Shown: in pieces, positions 22,719 to 35,087 of the stretch | Numbering within the stretch: position 1 is the stretch's first letter | How the letters are laid out: every line of letters begins with the position of its first letter | Assembly (NCBI RefSeq): GCF_900111305.1 | Contig: NZ_FOGS01000008.1 | Location: forward strand, 1 to 64,000 | DNA: 64,000 bases | Reading direction: 5' to 3' | Origin: Vreelandella subterranea | GTDB lineage: Bacteria; Pseudomonadota; Gammaproteobacteria; Pseudomonadales; Halomonadaceae | Translations under genes and position numbers: made by a program | The notes under the pieces: generated by a model | What the model was told of the DNA's origin: nothing | Databases searched by the model: none | What the model saw: the letters and a program-made list of their open reading frames with translations, nothing else

Positions 22719-23704
22719 ATCCAAGACCTGCCGATATCGCACGCTGGTGGCAATTTGCGCCATCAGGCCAAGTTGTCGTTGATGGTAAAGGGTATACGGT
22801 GCTGGTGAATCACACACTTAGTGACTGGCTGGGCTTCCCTTCAGAGCAACTTGTCAATCGACTTGCAAGTGAACTGTTCACCTGTGAATCACGTATGGTT
22901 TACCAAGGGGTTTTGGCTTACCGAGTGGCGGATGTGGGGTCGGTCAGTGAAGTTCATCTTAGTCTAAATCTTTCGAACGGTGACACCCTTCCTGTTCTAT
23001 GCAGTGCGCGCCGGTTGGGGGATCAGAAAGACCCACAGATACTGATCTCCATGCAGCCGATCGTCCGTAAGGACCAGTTAGAGCGAGAGCTTCTGGAGGC
23101 TCGCCAAGCAGCTCAGACCGCCCTGGAGGAAAAAGAAGCCGTCATCACCGAACTGGAGTCAATGCGCACGACCCTGAAATCCCATAACGAAGAGTTACAA
23201 CGTCTGACCATGAGGCTGGGGCATGAAGCAAAAAGTGATCCGCTAACTGGCTTGCCTAACCGTCGTCATCTTGATGTTGCGCTTAAGGAGTTACTATCCC
23301 GGGCTGAAGGTTTCCTTTCTGAAGGTTTTTGCATGGCCCTGCTGGACATTGATCATTTTAAACCCGTCAATGATGAATATGGTCACGCGGTTGGTGATCA
23401 GGTATTGCAACAACTTGCAAAACTACTCTCATCGAAGCTAAGAGGCCAAGATTTTGCTGCGCGCATTGGCGGCGAAGAGTTCGCCTTGCTGATGCCGAAA
23501 ACCGCCATTGACGAGGCCAGCAACGCTCTGGAGCGGTTGCGACAGGCCATTGAGGTTTATCATTGGCAGCCCGTGCCGATTACGGTCAGCTTGGGGGTAA
23601 CAAGCTATTTGCCTGAAGACACATCTGAGACCCTTCTGGCGCGAGCGGATAGAGCGCTTTATACCGCTAAGCGGGAGGGGCGAAATCGCCTTGTCAACGG
23701 ATGA
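22715..23704 (+). CDS. PAS-GGDEF diguanylate cyclase, probable partner of RsbQ-like hydrolase
   Basis: 329 aa, cytoplasmic. A PAS domain (about residues 10-120, WWQFAPSGQVVVDGKGYTVLVN and later strands) is followed by a coiled coil (about 122-165, LERELLEARQAAQTALEEKE) and a GGDEF domain with signature GGEEF (about 251-255). The inhibitory I-site RGQD lies five residues before it, so product feedback is expected. Active cyclase predicted. The PAS-coiled coil-output layout mirrors RsbP with the phosphatase replaced by a cyclase. Overlap with the hydrolase gene implies stoichiometric production. Confidence 0.9.
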   Translation: MNPRPADIARWWQFAPSGQVVVDGKGYTVLVNHTLSDWLGFPSEQLVNRLASELFTCESRMVYQGVLAYRVADVGSVSEVHLSLNLSNGDTLPVLCSARRLGDQKDPQILISMQPIVRKDQLERELLEARQAAQTALEEKEAVITELESMRTTLKSHNEELQRLTMRLGHEAKSDPLTGLPNRRHLDVALKELLSRAEGFLSEGFCMALLDIDHFKPVNDEYGHAVGDQVLQQLAKLLSSKLRGQDFAARIGGEEFALLMPKTAIDEASNALERLRQAIEVYHWQPVPITVSLGVTSYLPEDTSETLLARADRALYTAKREGRNRLVNG

Positions 23705-23720
23705 AAAAGGTCAAGTCAAT

Positions 23721-26700
23721 ATGGCTGATTTAAACTCTCGGGAGGTTGCTGACTTGCCCTACCGGATACGCGATGTCGCGATGGATGTCGGTTTGCTCAT
23801 GGCTGCATCGGTCTTCATTCTGCTGGGTGGGACAGGGCTCATTGGGCATCTCACGGGTATTGTTTATCCCTTGAGCGGGTTAATGGTGGCCGATGCGGCG
23901 CTGACTGGTTGTTTAGCGGGTCTGTGCTTGTTGGGTTGGCTCGTGCATTGGCGTTGGCTAGTTTTTCTGGCGGCTGCGCCATTGGCGCTGATCACTTGCT
24001 ATACGCTCATCCACAATGGTGTTTCAGGCAGCCCCTGGGAGGAGGCATCCTGGGTATCAGGTGGTCCGAGAATTCTTTCGGCGGCAGCGTTTCTGCTTTT
24101 ACTTGTCGCTGTTTGTACGACGTTGGGGATGAAAAAAGCCTGGTGTCGACTGCTATGGGCCGTTAGCGGTTTGCTTGCACTGGGCGCGGGTGGCTTTTCT
24201 ATTCTGCTGTTATTGCTTCCCGCCAGCCGCATTGGCTGGGCAGACGGATTTGTATCCGCCCCCCTCCTGGCCACGCTTTATGCTTTGCTGGGTGGGGTCG
24301 CTTTTGTCGGCGCTGCCTGGCGGGGGAGCCGCCAGTTACTGCCGCTGGGCAGGCTTACGCAGTTCGCCGCCGTAGCCGGTGTGTTGATGAGCTGCGTTGC
24401 TTGGTACACCTTAAGTTGGAGCGCTCAGGCAAATATGCAGCGCCAGGCGAGTACCTTGTTGGATAACGCCACGCACAATGCTCGTCATGCCATGCAGGAA
24501 GAACGGGATTTCATTCAACGTCTTGCTTGGCGAAAAGGGCTAAATAGCACTTTGAATTCGTCAGCTCGCTGGGAGCACGATGTTCATACCTACTTTCAGC
24601 ACGCGCCATACTTAAAGACGGTTGCTTTGATTGGTTCCGACGGTGAACTTGAAGAGCTGCGGGTTTCTCCTCAGCCCTATGAGCGTCGCCTTCTTACCGA
24701 GAAGAATTATCCAAATCTTCGTGATGAGCTCTTAACGGGGCGGTCAGATACATGGGCACTCAGGGTGGCACATCAACCCAGTGCAGTGTTGCTGGTTTCC
24801 TCACTAGGTGACAATGCTGACGGGAAGCTGGTTGCAGAGCTCGACTTACGAGACTTGCTCAAGCGCGAACTTAGTGTGCCCCTTGGTCTGTTTATGCTCA
24901 ACGTCGGTGAAGGCACACCCTACTTAACCTTAAGACAGTCTGGGAGGGCCATCGACGATACCCCCATCCGCCCGTTACCGCATCTGGAAGAGCGCCGTGT
25001 TGGTCTACCTGGCGGTACTCGGCTAACGTTTAACGTCCATATGGATTCTGTTTCAGGCATGTTGCGTGCCAGTATCATGCCGGCAGGTTTTGCAATTGCA
25101 GGTCTGACGCTCAGCTACCTTTTGGCCCTGAGCTTGGGCTTGGTAAGGCTGGTACTCCTGCGTTCACATGAGTTGATGGTGGCTCGACAACGTCTAGAAG
25201 CACAGTACGACCTTGAGCAACGTTATCGCTCGCTCTACCTTTACCACCCCGATGGTGTTTTATCGATTGATCGTGAAGGCCGTGTGGTGACTGCTAATCA
25301 AGCTTGTAATGAAATTACAGGTCTTACCAGTGACGAGGTAGAAGGCAGACATTTTTCGATGCTGCTCCAATCCCAGGATGTAGAGCGCATTCAGGCAATT
25401 TATGACGCGACCCTGGACGGCAAGCCAAATCGTGTGGAGCTCCAGATCAGACACCAAGATGGGCATTTAAAGTCTCTGGACTTGACCACCATGCCGATCA
25501 TTGTCGGCGGTGCTACACAAGGTGTCTTTGGCATCGCAAAAGATATAACCCATCAGCAAGAGCAAGAAGCCCAGTTGGCCTATCAGACTACCCATGACTT
25601 GTTGACTGGGCTACCCAACCAAGCTGCTTTTGATGACCGACTGAATGCGGCTTTTATAGAAGCGAAAAAGCAGGGTGGGTTGCTGGTGGTGATGCATCTA
25701 GATCTGGATGGGTTTAAAACCATCAATGATGGATTAGGTCACCATGTGGGTGACCAACTGCTGGTGGCGGTAGCAGATAGGCTTCAACGAGTGACAGGGC
25801 AATACGATACGTTGATGCGACTCACCGGTGATGAATTTGCGCTGCTGTTTACGGAGCTCGATGATGTAGAGCCAGCGGTCAGTATGGCTGAAAAATTGCT
25901 TGATTACTTATTGGAGTCTTTTCAAGTAGAAGGCGAGTTGATTCATATTAGCGCGAGCATTGGCATCGCCTGTAATAGCGAAGTGGTAGAACATGCCCAT
26001 GAGCTCATGCAACGAGCGGATATTGCAATGGGCGAGGCAAAACAACAGGGCCGTAATACCTGGCAGTGGTACCAAGGAGATGTGCAGCGGATAACCAGAG
26101 AGTCAGTACTTTTACGGCGTGATTTACATACGGCACTGCGTGACGACCAGTTTGAACTCTTCTACCAGCCTATCGTAGAAGCCGTTAGCGGTCGCCTTCG
26201 AGGTCTGGAAGCGTTGATTCGTTGGCATCATCCTGAGAGAGGCTTGGTGTCGCCGGGGCTGTTTATTCCATTGGCTGAGCAGACAGGCCAAATCATTCCA
26301 TTAGGCCGTTGGATCTTGGAGCGTGTTTGCCAGGACATTGCTCATATGCACATCCGCGGTCTCAGAATGCCGGTTGCTGTCAACATCTCTTCGTTGCAGT
26401 TCCGACGGGAAGGATTCATGGATGATGTGAAGCAAGCTTTGGAGACATCCGGGATACCCAGTAACTGTCTGGAAATCGAAGTAACAGAGAGCGTCTTGTT
26501 GGACGGTGCCGAACAGGCAATCGACCTGATCAATCAACTCAAGGCGGTAGGTATCAAGGTCGCACTCGATGACTTTGGTACCGGTTTTTCCAGTTTGAGT
26601 TATTTGCGTGACCTACCGATACATAAGGTCAAGCTAGATCGAGCTTTCATCAAGGACATTACAACCGACATACGTAACGCCGCAATCGTGCAAGGTATTA

Positions 26701-26879
26701 TTACCATGGCACATCATCTGGATTTGATCGTTGTCGCTGAAGGCATTGAGGATCGCGATCAACAGCATGACTTGATACGCCGCGACTGCGATCTGCTGCA
26801 AGGCTTTCTTTTCGCGAGGCCCATGCCACTAGACGCCGTTGTATCACTACCAGAGGTGCTGCCTGTATCAAAAGCATGA
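23721..26879 (+). CDS. Membrane PAS-GGDEF-EAL protein, likely c-di-GMP phosphodiesterase
   Basis: About 1052 aa. The first ~220 residues form seven or so transmembrane helices; a periplasmic sensor-like region (about 245-445, starting AQANMQRQASTLLDNATHNARHAM) ends in another helix. Then PAS (LYLYHPDGVLSIDREGRV), GGDEF and EAL. The GGDEF signature is degenerate (TGDEF) with no RxxD I-site, whereas EAL is intact (GLEALIRW, DDFGTGFSSLSYL). Net phosphodiesterase activity is expected, opposing the cyclase upstream. I placed the start at ATG 23721, 16 bases after the cyclase stop; an upstream TTG is possible. Confidence 0.88.
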   Translation: MADLNSREVADLPYRIRDVAMDVGLLMAASVFILLGGTGLIGHLTGIVYPLSGLMVADAALTGCLAGLCLLGWLVHWRWLVFLAAAPLALITCYTLIHNGVSGSPWEEASWVSGGPRILSAAAFLLLLVAVCTTLGMKKAWCRLLWAVSGLLALGAGGFSILLLLLPASRIGWADGFVSAPLLATLYALLGGVAFVGAAWRGSRQLLPLGRLTQFAAVAGVLMSCVAWYTLSWSAQANMQRQASTLLDNATHNARHAMQEERDFIQRLAWRKGLNSTLNSSARWEHDVHTYFQHAPYLKTVALIGSDGELEELRVSPQPYERRLLTEKNYPNLRDELLTGRSDTWALRVAHQPSAVLLVSSLGDNADGKLVAELDLRDLLKRELSVPLGLFMLNVGEGTPYLTLRQSGRAIDDTPIRPLPHLEERRVGLPGGTRLTFNVHMDSVSGMLRASIMPAGFAIAGLTLSYLLALSLGLVRLVLLRSHELMVARQRLEAQYDLEQRYRSLYLYHPDGVLSIDREGRVVTANQACNEITGLTSDEVEGRHFSMLLQSQDVERIQAIYDATLDGKPNRVELQIRHQDGHLKSLDLTTMPIIVGGATQGVFGIAKDITHQQEQEAQLAYQTTHDLLTGLPNQAAFDDRLNAAFIEAKKQGGLLVVMHLDLDGFKTINDGLGHHVGDQLLVAVADRLQRVTGQYDTLMRLTGDEFALLFTELDDVEPAVSMAEKLLDYLLESFQVEGELIHISASIGIACNSEVVEHAHELMQRADIAMGEAKQQGRNTWQWYQGDVQRITRESVLLRRDLHTALRDDQFELFYQPIVEAVSGRLRGLEALIRWHHPERGLVSPGLFIPLAEQTGQIIPLGRWILERVCQDIAHMHIRGLRMPVAVNISSLQFRREGFMDDVKQALETSGIPSNCLEIEVTESVLLDGAEQAIDLINQLKAVGIKVALDDFGTGFSSLSYLRDLPIHKVKLDRAFIKDITTDIRNAAIVQGIITMAHHLDLIVVAEGIEDRDQQHDLIRRDCDLLQGFLFARPMPLDAVVSLPEVLPVSKA

Positions 26880-26880
26880 G

Positions 26881-27075
26881 GTCAGTCGACCGCGATTGTG
26901 TCCTTTGGTCTTGGCTTGATAGTGGGCCCAGTTAGCACGGGGGGATTGGTCCAGTCGCCGTTCACTAGTGCTATACAGTCTGAAAAACGTATGAATCCCA
27001 TCGGCTGACTTGACGCTGTGAGAAATTTTCAATGGGTATGCGACACTGAACGCCGAGAAACTGAGGCAGGGGTAG
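26881..27075 (-). pseudogene. Decayed C-terminal GGDEF fragment
   Basis: In the 200-base gap the minus strand reads, in one open frame, a sequence ending ANWAHYQAKTKGHNRG, which closely resembles the invariant end of GGDEF domains (AD.ALYQAK..GRNR), preceded by a FSAFSVAYP-like segment matching the SxGVA strand. The rest of the domain is absent and the gap is bounded by intact genes on the other strand. It is best read as a gene remnant left by rearrangement near this c-di-GMP cluster. Assignment by eye only. Confidence 0.45.
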
Positions 27076-27082
27076 ATTTCTG

Positions 27083-28003
27083 ATGTTGGAAAAAGCTGCT
27101 GAAAGCAGAAACATAGTGTTGCTGGACGGAGGTATGGGACAGGAGCTCAGGAAGCGCAGCAGCCAACCGGTGTCCCCGCTATGGTCTGCTCAGGTCATGC
27201 TCGACGAGCCCCATTTGGTCGTGGATGCACATCGCGATTTCATCGCGGCTGGAGCGCAAGTCATTAAGCTCAATAATTACAGTGCCACCCCACATCGTCT
27301 GGCGCGGGATGGCAGTTCCGCCATGTTTGAGCCCTTGCATACGGCGGCACTCAATGCTGCACGTCAGGCGCGCGAAGAGAGCGGCAGGGAAGTTCGCATC
27401 GCAGGTTGCCTGCCGCCGTTGGTGGCAAGTTATCATGCCGATAGCGTGCCGGACGACACCGTTTGCCAGCGTGATTACCGGCGTCTTGTGCAGCAGCAAG
27501 CAGAAGGTGTAGACCTTTTCCTCTGTGAAACCATGTCGCTGATACGTGAGGCGCGAGCGGCGACGATCGCGGCGGTGGAAGCCGAACGCTCGGTATGGGT
27601 GGCATTCACTGTAGATGATAGCGATGGTACCCGTTTGCGCTCTGGGGAGCGGCTGTCCGAAGCAGTTAATGAGGTTGCGTCTATTGGCGCAGAGAAGATA
27701 GTGGTCAATTGTTCAGTGCCCGAAGCCGTTACAGCCGCCATGCACGAACTTGCTACCCTTAACGTGTCCTTTGGTGGGTATGCCAATGGTTTTACATCCG
27801 TGGCACCGCTGCAACCTGGCGGAACTGTAGACGCGCTCACATCGCGTGCTGATCTTGATCCCATCGGCTATGCCGCACATGCCCTGGCATGGGCCGAACT
27901 GGGCGCCAGGGTGGTCGGTGGCTGCTGTGAAGTGGGTCCTGCGCATATTGCTGAGTTGGCCAGGCAATTGACCGACAGCGGCTACCATCTGGTGTCATAT
28001 TGA
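27083..28003 (+). CDS. Homocysteine S-methyltransferase family protein
   Basis: 306 aa. N-terminal VLLDGGMGQELRKR and C-terminal VVGGCCEVGPAHIAEL carry the family barrel ends; the zinc ligands are Cys in VVNCS and the adjacent pair in GGCCEVGP. It would methylate homocysteine from S-methylmethionine or betaine. Betaine use is plausible in a halophile, but the substrate cannot be told from sequence. Stands alone; the downstream MFS gene converges on it. Confidence 0.85.
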   Translation: MLEKAAESRNIVLLDGGMGQELRKRSSQPVSPLWSAQVMLDEPHLVVDAHRDFIAAGAQVIKLNNYSATPHRLARDGSSAMFEPLHTAALNAARQAREESGREVRIAGCLPPLVASYHADSVPDDTVCQRDYRRLVQQQAEGVDLFLCETMSLIREARAATIAAVEAERSVWVAFTVDDSDGTRLRSGERLSEAVNEVASIGAEKIVVNCSVPEAVTAAMHELATLNVSFGGYANGFTSVAPLQPGGTVDALTSRADLDPIGYAAHALAWAELGARVVGGCCEVGPAHIAELARQLTDSGYHLVSY

Positions 28004-28046
28004 TCTGTGCGTTTGTGGCACTCTGTATGAGTGATCACTGACAGTG

Positions 28047-29348
28047 TCACTTATTCGTTTCTTCTGTTTCTTCTTCCTCCCCGACCGGTTCAATAGGGTT
28101 GCCATCCTCGTCCAGGAATTGGTGATCGTAAGCCGCTTGAAGGCCTGTCTCTTCAGCTTCAACTTCCTGGGGCTGCTCGTCATCGTCGGTCAGGTAGTCG
28201 ATATGGCCCGGATACAGCGGGGAGAGCACCGAGACAAGAATACCGATCACGCAGAATATGGAAAAAGCGTCAGCATAGCCGAATTCGCCGACCAGCATGC
28301 CGACCACCGGTGAGCCCGCGGCCTGACCCAGCGCGCAGGCCATGAAAGGTAATACCGGGCCCATGGATGGGCGTCCGGGCAACAGGCGGATGCCGGTCAT
28401 CAGGTATAAACCTGTCAGGCTCATGTAGGCGAGACCGAATACCAATGCGGAAAACATCGTCAGGGCCAACTGGTCGGGGCTGGCGGCGAGGAGCACGAGG
28501 CTTGCCGCCAGCATCATCAGCATTAACGCCTGGGTAATGGGCGGGTTGTTGCGATCGGCGACATCGCTCACCACCGCACCTCCCAGGCCGGCAATGCCAG
28601 CGGCGAACCACAGCCAGCCGGTGAGAGCGGGGGGGAGTTCACCCAGCCTGACCACCAGGTCCGGTGCGAAGATCCAGTACGGGGCAGAGACAAACCCCAT
28701 GGCGAACGCAAACAGTGAAAGCCGGACAAGGCGCGACCACTGCTGTCGCGTCACCGGGGGAGGTGGCGCGGCGTTGGCGGGAATGACCCGTGAGACCGAG
28801 GGGATAAAAAACCAGGCGGCCACGACTCCGATGCCTGCCAGTATGGCAAAAGACGTATAAGTAAAACGCCAGGCATCTGCCAGAAATACGACGGTCGGTA
28901 CCGCCACGATGATGCCGATACTGGTACCGGCGTTCATGATGGAACTGACGCGGCCGTGCATCGAACGGCTGACCAATACCTGCATGGCGGAGGTCAGTGC
29001 TGGCATCATCAACCCCGTGCAGACACCGCAGGTAAACACACCAATACCCAACGATAGAGCGTCTGAAGATTGGCTGATCAGGGCCAGACCACCAACACCA
29101 AAACACCCTGAGAGGACTGCCAGGTTGCGTGCCCCGAGACGGTTGGCGGCAAGTGGCGCCACCATGGTGGCAAGCACGAAACTGACAAAGGGCAATGCGC
29201 CGATAATGCCGACGATATAGGCTGACAGATCCAGTTCATTGCTGATGGAGGGTACAAACAAGCCAAACGCGAAGCGTGCGAGCCCGTAACTGATGGCCAC
29301 CAGGGCAGCGCCAAAGAAGGCAAACCCCATGTTGGACAAGGTCTTCAT
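28047..29348 (-). CDS. MFS transporter
   Basis: About 433 aa from MKTLSNMGFAFFGAALVAISYGLARFAFG. Twelve hydrophobic segments are visible in two halves with a central loop (RVIPANAAPPPPVTRQQWSRL). The GLARFAFGLFVPS start resembles the YbfB/CynX-like branch. The acidic hydrophilic C-terminal tail of about 50 residues is unusual and may be regulatory or halophilic in origin. Start at 29348 is preceded by GGGGTGG. Substrate unknown. Confidence 0.82.
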   Translation of the reverse strand: MKTLSNMGFAFFGAALVAISYGLARFAFGLFVPSISNELDLSAYIVGIIGALPFVSFVLATMVAPLAANRLGARNLAVLSGCFGVGGLALISQSSDALSLGIGVFTCGVCTGLMMPALTSAMQVLVSRSMHGRVSSIMNAGTSIGIIVAVPTVVFLADAWRFTYTSFAILAGIGVVAAWFFIPSVSRVIPANAAPPPPVTRQQWSRLVRLSLFAFAMGFVSAPYWIFAPDLVVRLGELPPALTGWLWFAAGIAGLGGAVVSDVADRNNPPITQALMLMMLAASLVLLAASPDQLALTMFSALVFGLAYMSLTGLYLMTGIRLLPGRPSMGPVLPFMACALGQAAGSPVVGMLVGEFGYADAFSIFCVIGILVSVLSPLYPGHIDYLTDDDEQPQEVEAEETGLQAAYDHQFLDEDGNPIEPVGEEEETEETNK

Positions 29349-29494
29349 ATGGCCACCCCACTGTTGCGTTTGGCTTGAATGTCGTACGGGTGTTGCCATT
29401 CTCTCAATGACATCTACCAGGAGCAATGTAACAGGATCTATTTCATCGCAAGTGATGAGATTGTTAATCCAGTATCATCATGAAGATGCCTACA

Positions 29495-29530
29495 AAAACG
29501 CCGCCGGATGTTATTCTCCGGCGGCGTTTT
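29495..29530. terminator. Bidirectional hairpin terminator
   Basis: A perfect 14-bp inverted repeat, AAAACGCCGCCGGA/TCCGGCGGCGTTTT, with an 8-base loop lies between the MFS gene and ppnN. A and T runs at both ends allow action in either direction; on the minus strand it would end ppnN transcription. Confidence 0.85.
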
Positions 29531-29662
29531 GTATGAATTGGAAGTCAGATTGATGACGGGTTAGCTGGGGGCCTGGTGGTCGGCGAGGGCAGCGGGGTCA
29601 GGCCTGCCTTGCAAAGCAATGCTTGGCAAACGCCTTGGTCTTGCCGCCACTCAACTGATTGA

Positions 29663-31045
29663 TCATGTCAGCACATAACACGGGGTGTAGGCCTGTCCAT
29701 CAAGTTTCATGCGGCCCTGTGCCACAAATGAACTCAGCAGCTCATCCAGGCGACGCATTAGCTCAGGCTCGGCATTGAGCTCATAAGGGCCATGGGCTTC
29801 AATGGCGCGGATGCCCTGCTCTTTGACGTTGCCCGCGACAATGCCCGAGAACGCCCGGCGCAGGTTGGCGGCCAGCTCATGGGTCGGCTGCTGGCGGTGA
29901 AGCGCCAAGGCTCGCATGGCATCGTGAGTAGGGTCAAAAGGTGCCTGGAAGTCGCGGGCAACCGTCAGGCGCCAGTTATAGTAGAAGGCATCCTGATGAG
30001 TGCGCCTGAACTCGGTAACCTCATCGACACTCTGGCGCATCAGCCGGGCAACCGCGACGGGATCGCCGGTAATGATGGTATAAAAACGCCGGATGTCCTC
30101 GCCCAGCGTGTAGACCAGAAACTCATCGATCTTTTCAAAGTAGGCCGTTGAATCGGCCGGGCCGGTCAATATGAGCGGAAATGGCATATCCTGATTCGAG
30201 GGGTGTAGCAGAATGCCCAGCAAGTAGAGGATTTCTTCCGCGGTGCCCACGCCGCCAGGAAAGACGATGATGCCGTGCCCCAGGCGCACGAACGCTTCAA
30301 GGCGCTTTTCGATATCGGGCATGACAACGAGTTCATTGACGATCGGGTTAGGCGCCTCGGCGGCGATGATGCCCGGCTCAGAAATCCCCAGATAGCGGCC
30401 GTCGCGGCGACGCTGCTTGGCGTGGGCGACGTTGGCACCTTTCATCGGGCCTTTCATGGCGCCGGGGCCGCAGCCTGTGCAAATGTCCAGATCGCGCAGA
30501 CCAAGGTGGTAGCCAACGTCCTTGGTGTACTCGTACTCTTCCCGGGAAATGGAGTGACCGCCCCAGCACACTACCAGGCTAGGGTCGCGGCCGGGTATGA
30601 GCGTGCCCGCCTTACGCAGAATATGAAACACCGCGTTGGTGGTGCCCTCGGCAGTGGTCAGGTCGAAACGGTCATGGCGCTGGATTTCATTGTAGATATA
30701 CACAATGTCGCGGATGACCGATGAAAGGTGTTCCCGAATACCGCGAATCATGCGCCCATCCACAAAGGCTTCGGCAGGCGCATTGGTCAGTTTTAAACGG
30801 ATGCCACGATCCTGCTGAAGCACTTCGATTTCAAAGTCTTTATAAGCTTCCAGAATTGCCAGGCTATCGTCGGTCGGGCTGCCGCAGTTAAGCACGGCCA
30901 GGGCGCAGCGCCTCAGCAAATCATGCAAGCCACTCTGTGACGTGCGATGCAGTCGGTTGACTTCGTGTTGGGAAAGGACTTCAAGGCTTCCTTCCGGCGA
31001 TATGATGCTGGAAATGGTGTCGCGCGATTGAGCGTTTGGGGTCAT
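29663..31045 (-). CDS. ppnN: Nucleotide 5'-monophosphate nucleosidase PpnN
   Basis: 460 aa, close to the E. coli 454. It is a LOG-family enzyme with the phosphoribohydrolase motif FPGGVGTAEE (about residue 274) and the partner CTGCGPGAMKGPMKG. The flanking N- and C-terminal domains, present in PpnN but absent from plant-type LOG, are visible by length. PpnN splits purine and pyrimidine nucleotides into base and ribose-5-phosphate and is bound by (p)ppGpp during stress. Divergent from the LysR gene. Confidence 0.92.
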   Translation of the reverse strand: MTPNAQSRDTISSIISPEGSLEVLSQHEVNRLHRTSQSGLHDLLRRCALAVLNCGSPTDDSLAILEAYKDFEIEVLQQDRGIRLKLTNAPAEAFVDGRMIRGIREHLSSVIRDIVYIYNEIQRHDRFDLTTAEGTTNAVFHILRKAGTLIPGRDPSLVVCWGGHSISREEYEYTKDVGYHLGLRDLDICTGCGPGAMKGPMKGANVAHAKQRRRDGRYLGISEPGIIAAEAPNPIVNELVVMPDIEKRLEAFVRLGHGIIVFPGGVGTAEEILYLLGILLHPSNQDMPFPLILTGPADSTAYFEKIDEFLVYTLGEDIRRFYTIITGDPVAVARLMRQSVDEVTEFRRTHQDAFYYNWRLTVARDFQAPFDPTHDAMRALALHRQQPTHELAANLRRAFSGIVAGNVKEQGIRAIEAHGPYELNAEPELMRRLDELLSSFVAQGRMKLDGQAYTPCYVLT

Positions 31046-31173
31046 TAGTGTTGCTTTTCCTGACGGTGTGGAGTCTCAACGCATACTATCATGCTCCCTG
31101 AATGGGTACACCGACATTGCCCGACGAGCAGTATGCTATGATAGCCACCATTGCTAACCCGATGATGCTCAAC

Positions 31174-32064
31174 ATGTTTAATGCGCAATACTTTCGAACC
31201 TACATCACTTTAGTGGAAACGGGCAGTTTTACACGTACCGCGCAGCGACTGGATATGACGCAGCCCGGAGTGAGCCAGCATATTCGCAAGTTGGAGCGTT
31301 ATTTAAATAAAACCTTGTTGGAGCGGCGCGGTCGAGGTTTTACGTTAACCGAGTCGGGGCGCCGGGCTTACGACTATGCGTTGAAGCTGTTTGCTGAACA
31401 TGAGCAGTTTCGTCATGCGCTGGACGACGATTTGCTGGATAGCGGCGAATGCCGGATAGCGTCACCGGGAAGCGTGGGGCTGATGTTCTATCCGTACATT
31501 CTGGGTCAGCAGCAACGACACCCCAGTCTGACCGTCAGCTACAGCTTTGCCTTCAATCACGAGATCGTCAATGACCTGCTGGAGGGGCGCTATGACATCG
31601 GGATCGTGACCGACACGGTCAATCATCCCGACCTGGAGTGCCACGTATGGCACCAGGAGCCGTTGTGTCTGGTGGTACCGGCAGACTTTGTCGAGGGGAC
31701 GCTTGCGGATCTGATGGGAATTGGTTTTCTCAACTATTACGACGGCATCAACCACGCCAATGCGTTGTTGCGTGCCAACTTTCCGGATGAGTTTCGCTCG
31801 ATGACACATTTTCGTCACCAGGGCTTCACCAATGAAGTCAGCATGGTGCTCGATGCTGTCGCCCGGGGGCTGGGTTTTACGGTGGTGTCGCGTCTGGTTC
31901 TCGAGACCTCGCCCTGGCAACGCCAGGTGAAGGCACTCAACCTGCCCAATACGGTGAATGAAGTGCTGTATTTACTGCGTCGTCGGGATTCCGTGCTGCC
32001 CAAGCGCTATGAAAAGCTGCTTGACGGCTTTCATCAGGAGCGGATGCAGGAAATAACGCCTTGA
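31174..32064 (+). CDS. LysR-family transcriptional regulator
   Basis: About 296 aa from MFNAQYFRTYITLVETGSFTRTAQRLDMTQPGVSQHIRKLE, a classic LysR winged HTH, followed by the substrate-binding domain (VSYSFAFNHEIVNDLLEGRYDIGIVT and later). Upstream in-frame ATGs at 31102, 31138 and 31162/31165 give longer forms; the HTH normally starts close to the N-terminus, so I prefer 31174, though no ribosome site decides it. Divergent from ppnN with a very short gap; target unknown. Confidence 0.85.
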   Translation: MFNAQYFRTYITLVETGSFTRTAQRLDMTQPGVSQHIRKLERYLNKTLLERRGRGFTLTESGRRAYDYALKLFAEHEQFRHALDDDLLDSGECRIASPGSVGLMFYPYILGQQQRHPSLTVSYSFAFNHEIVNDLLEGRYDIGIVTDTVNHPDLECHVWHQEPLCLVVPADFVEGTLADLMGIGFLNYYDGINHANALLRANFPDEFRSMTHFRHQGFTNEVSMVLDAVARGLGFTVVSRLVLETSPWQRQVKALNLPNTVNEVLYLLRRRDSVLPKRYEKLLDGFHQERMQEITP

Positions 32065-32119
32065 GGCTCGCTTTACAGGCGTCGGTCTCAAGGCGCTTGG
32101 CTGCTGATTGAGCTGGCCG

Positions 32120-35017
<2,898 letters not shown>

Positions 35018-35060
35018 GGAGAGAATTCCGAACGTGATGAGAAAACCGGGCAGGGGGCTG

Positions 35061-35080
35061 CGCCTGCCAATGGGCAGGCG
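35061..35080. repeat. Intercistronic hairpin between gcvH and gcvP
   Basis: Perfect 8-bp arms CGCCTGCC/GGCAGGCG around an AATG loop lie in the gap between gcvH and gcvP. On the transcribed (minus) strand no T run follows, so it is more likely an mRNA-stabilising or processing structure than a terminator. It could let gcvH and gcvP levels differ. Confidence 0.5.
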
Positions 35081-35087
35081 TTATTGA

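Noticed and set aside
29590..29662. 22-codon ORF directly after ppnN
   Set aside because: It starts one base after the ppnN stop, but has no ribosome site of its own, an ordinary composition and no partner gene downstream.
32057..32097. Inverted repeat GCCTTGAG/CTCAAGGC after the LysR gene as a terminator
   Set aside because: The arms are 8 bp but the loop is over 20 bases and no T run follows on either strand, so a terminator call is weak.
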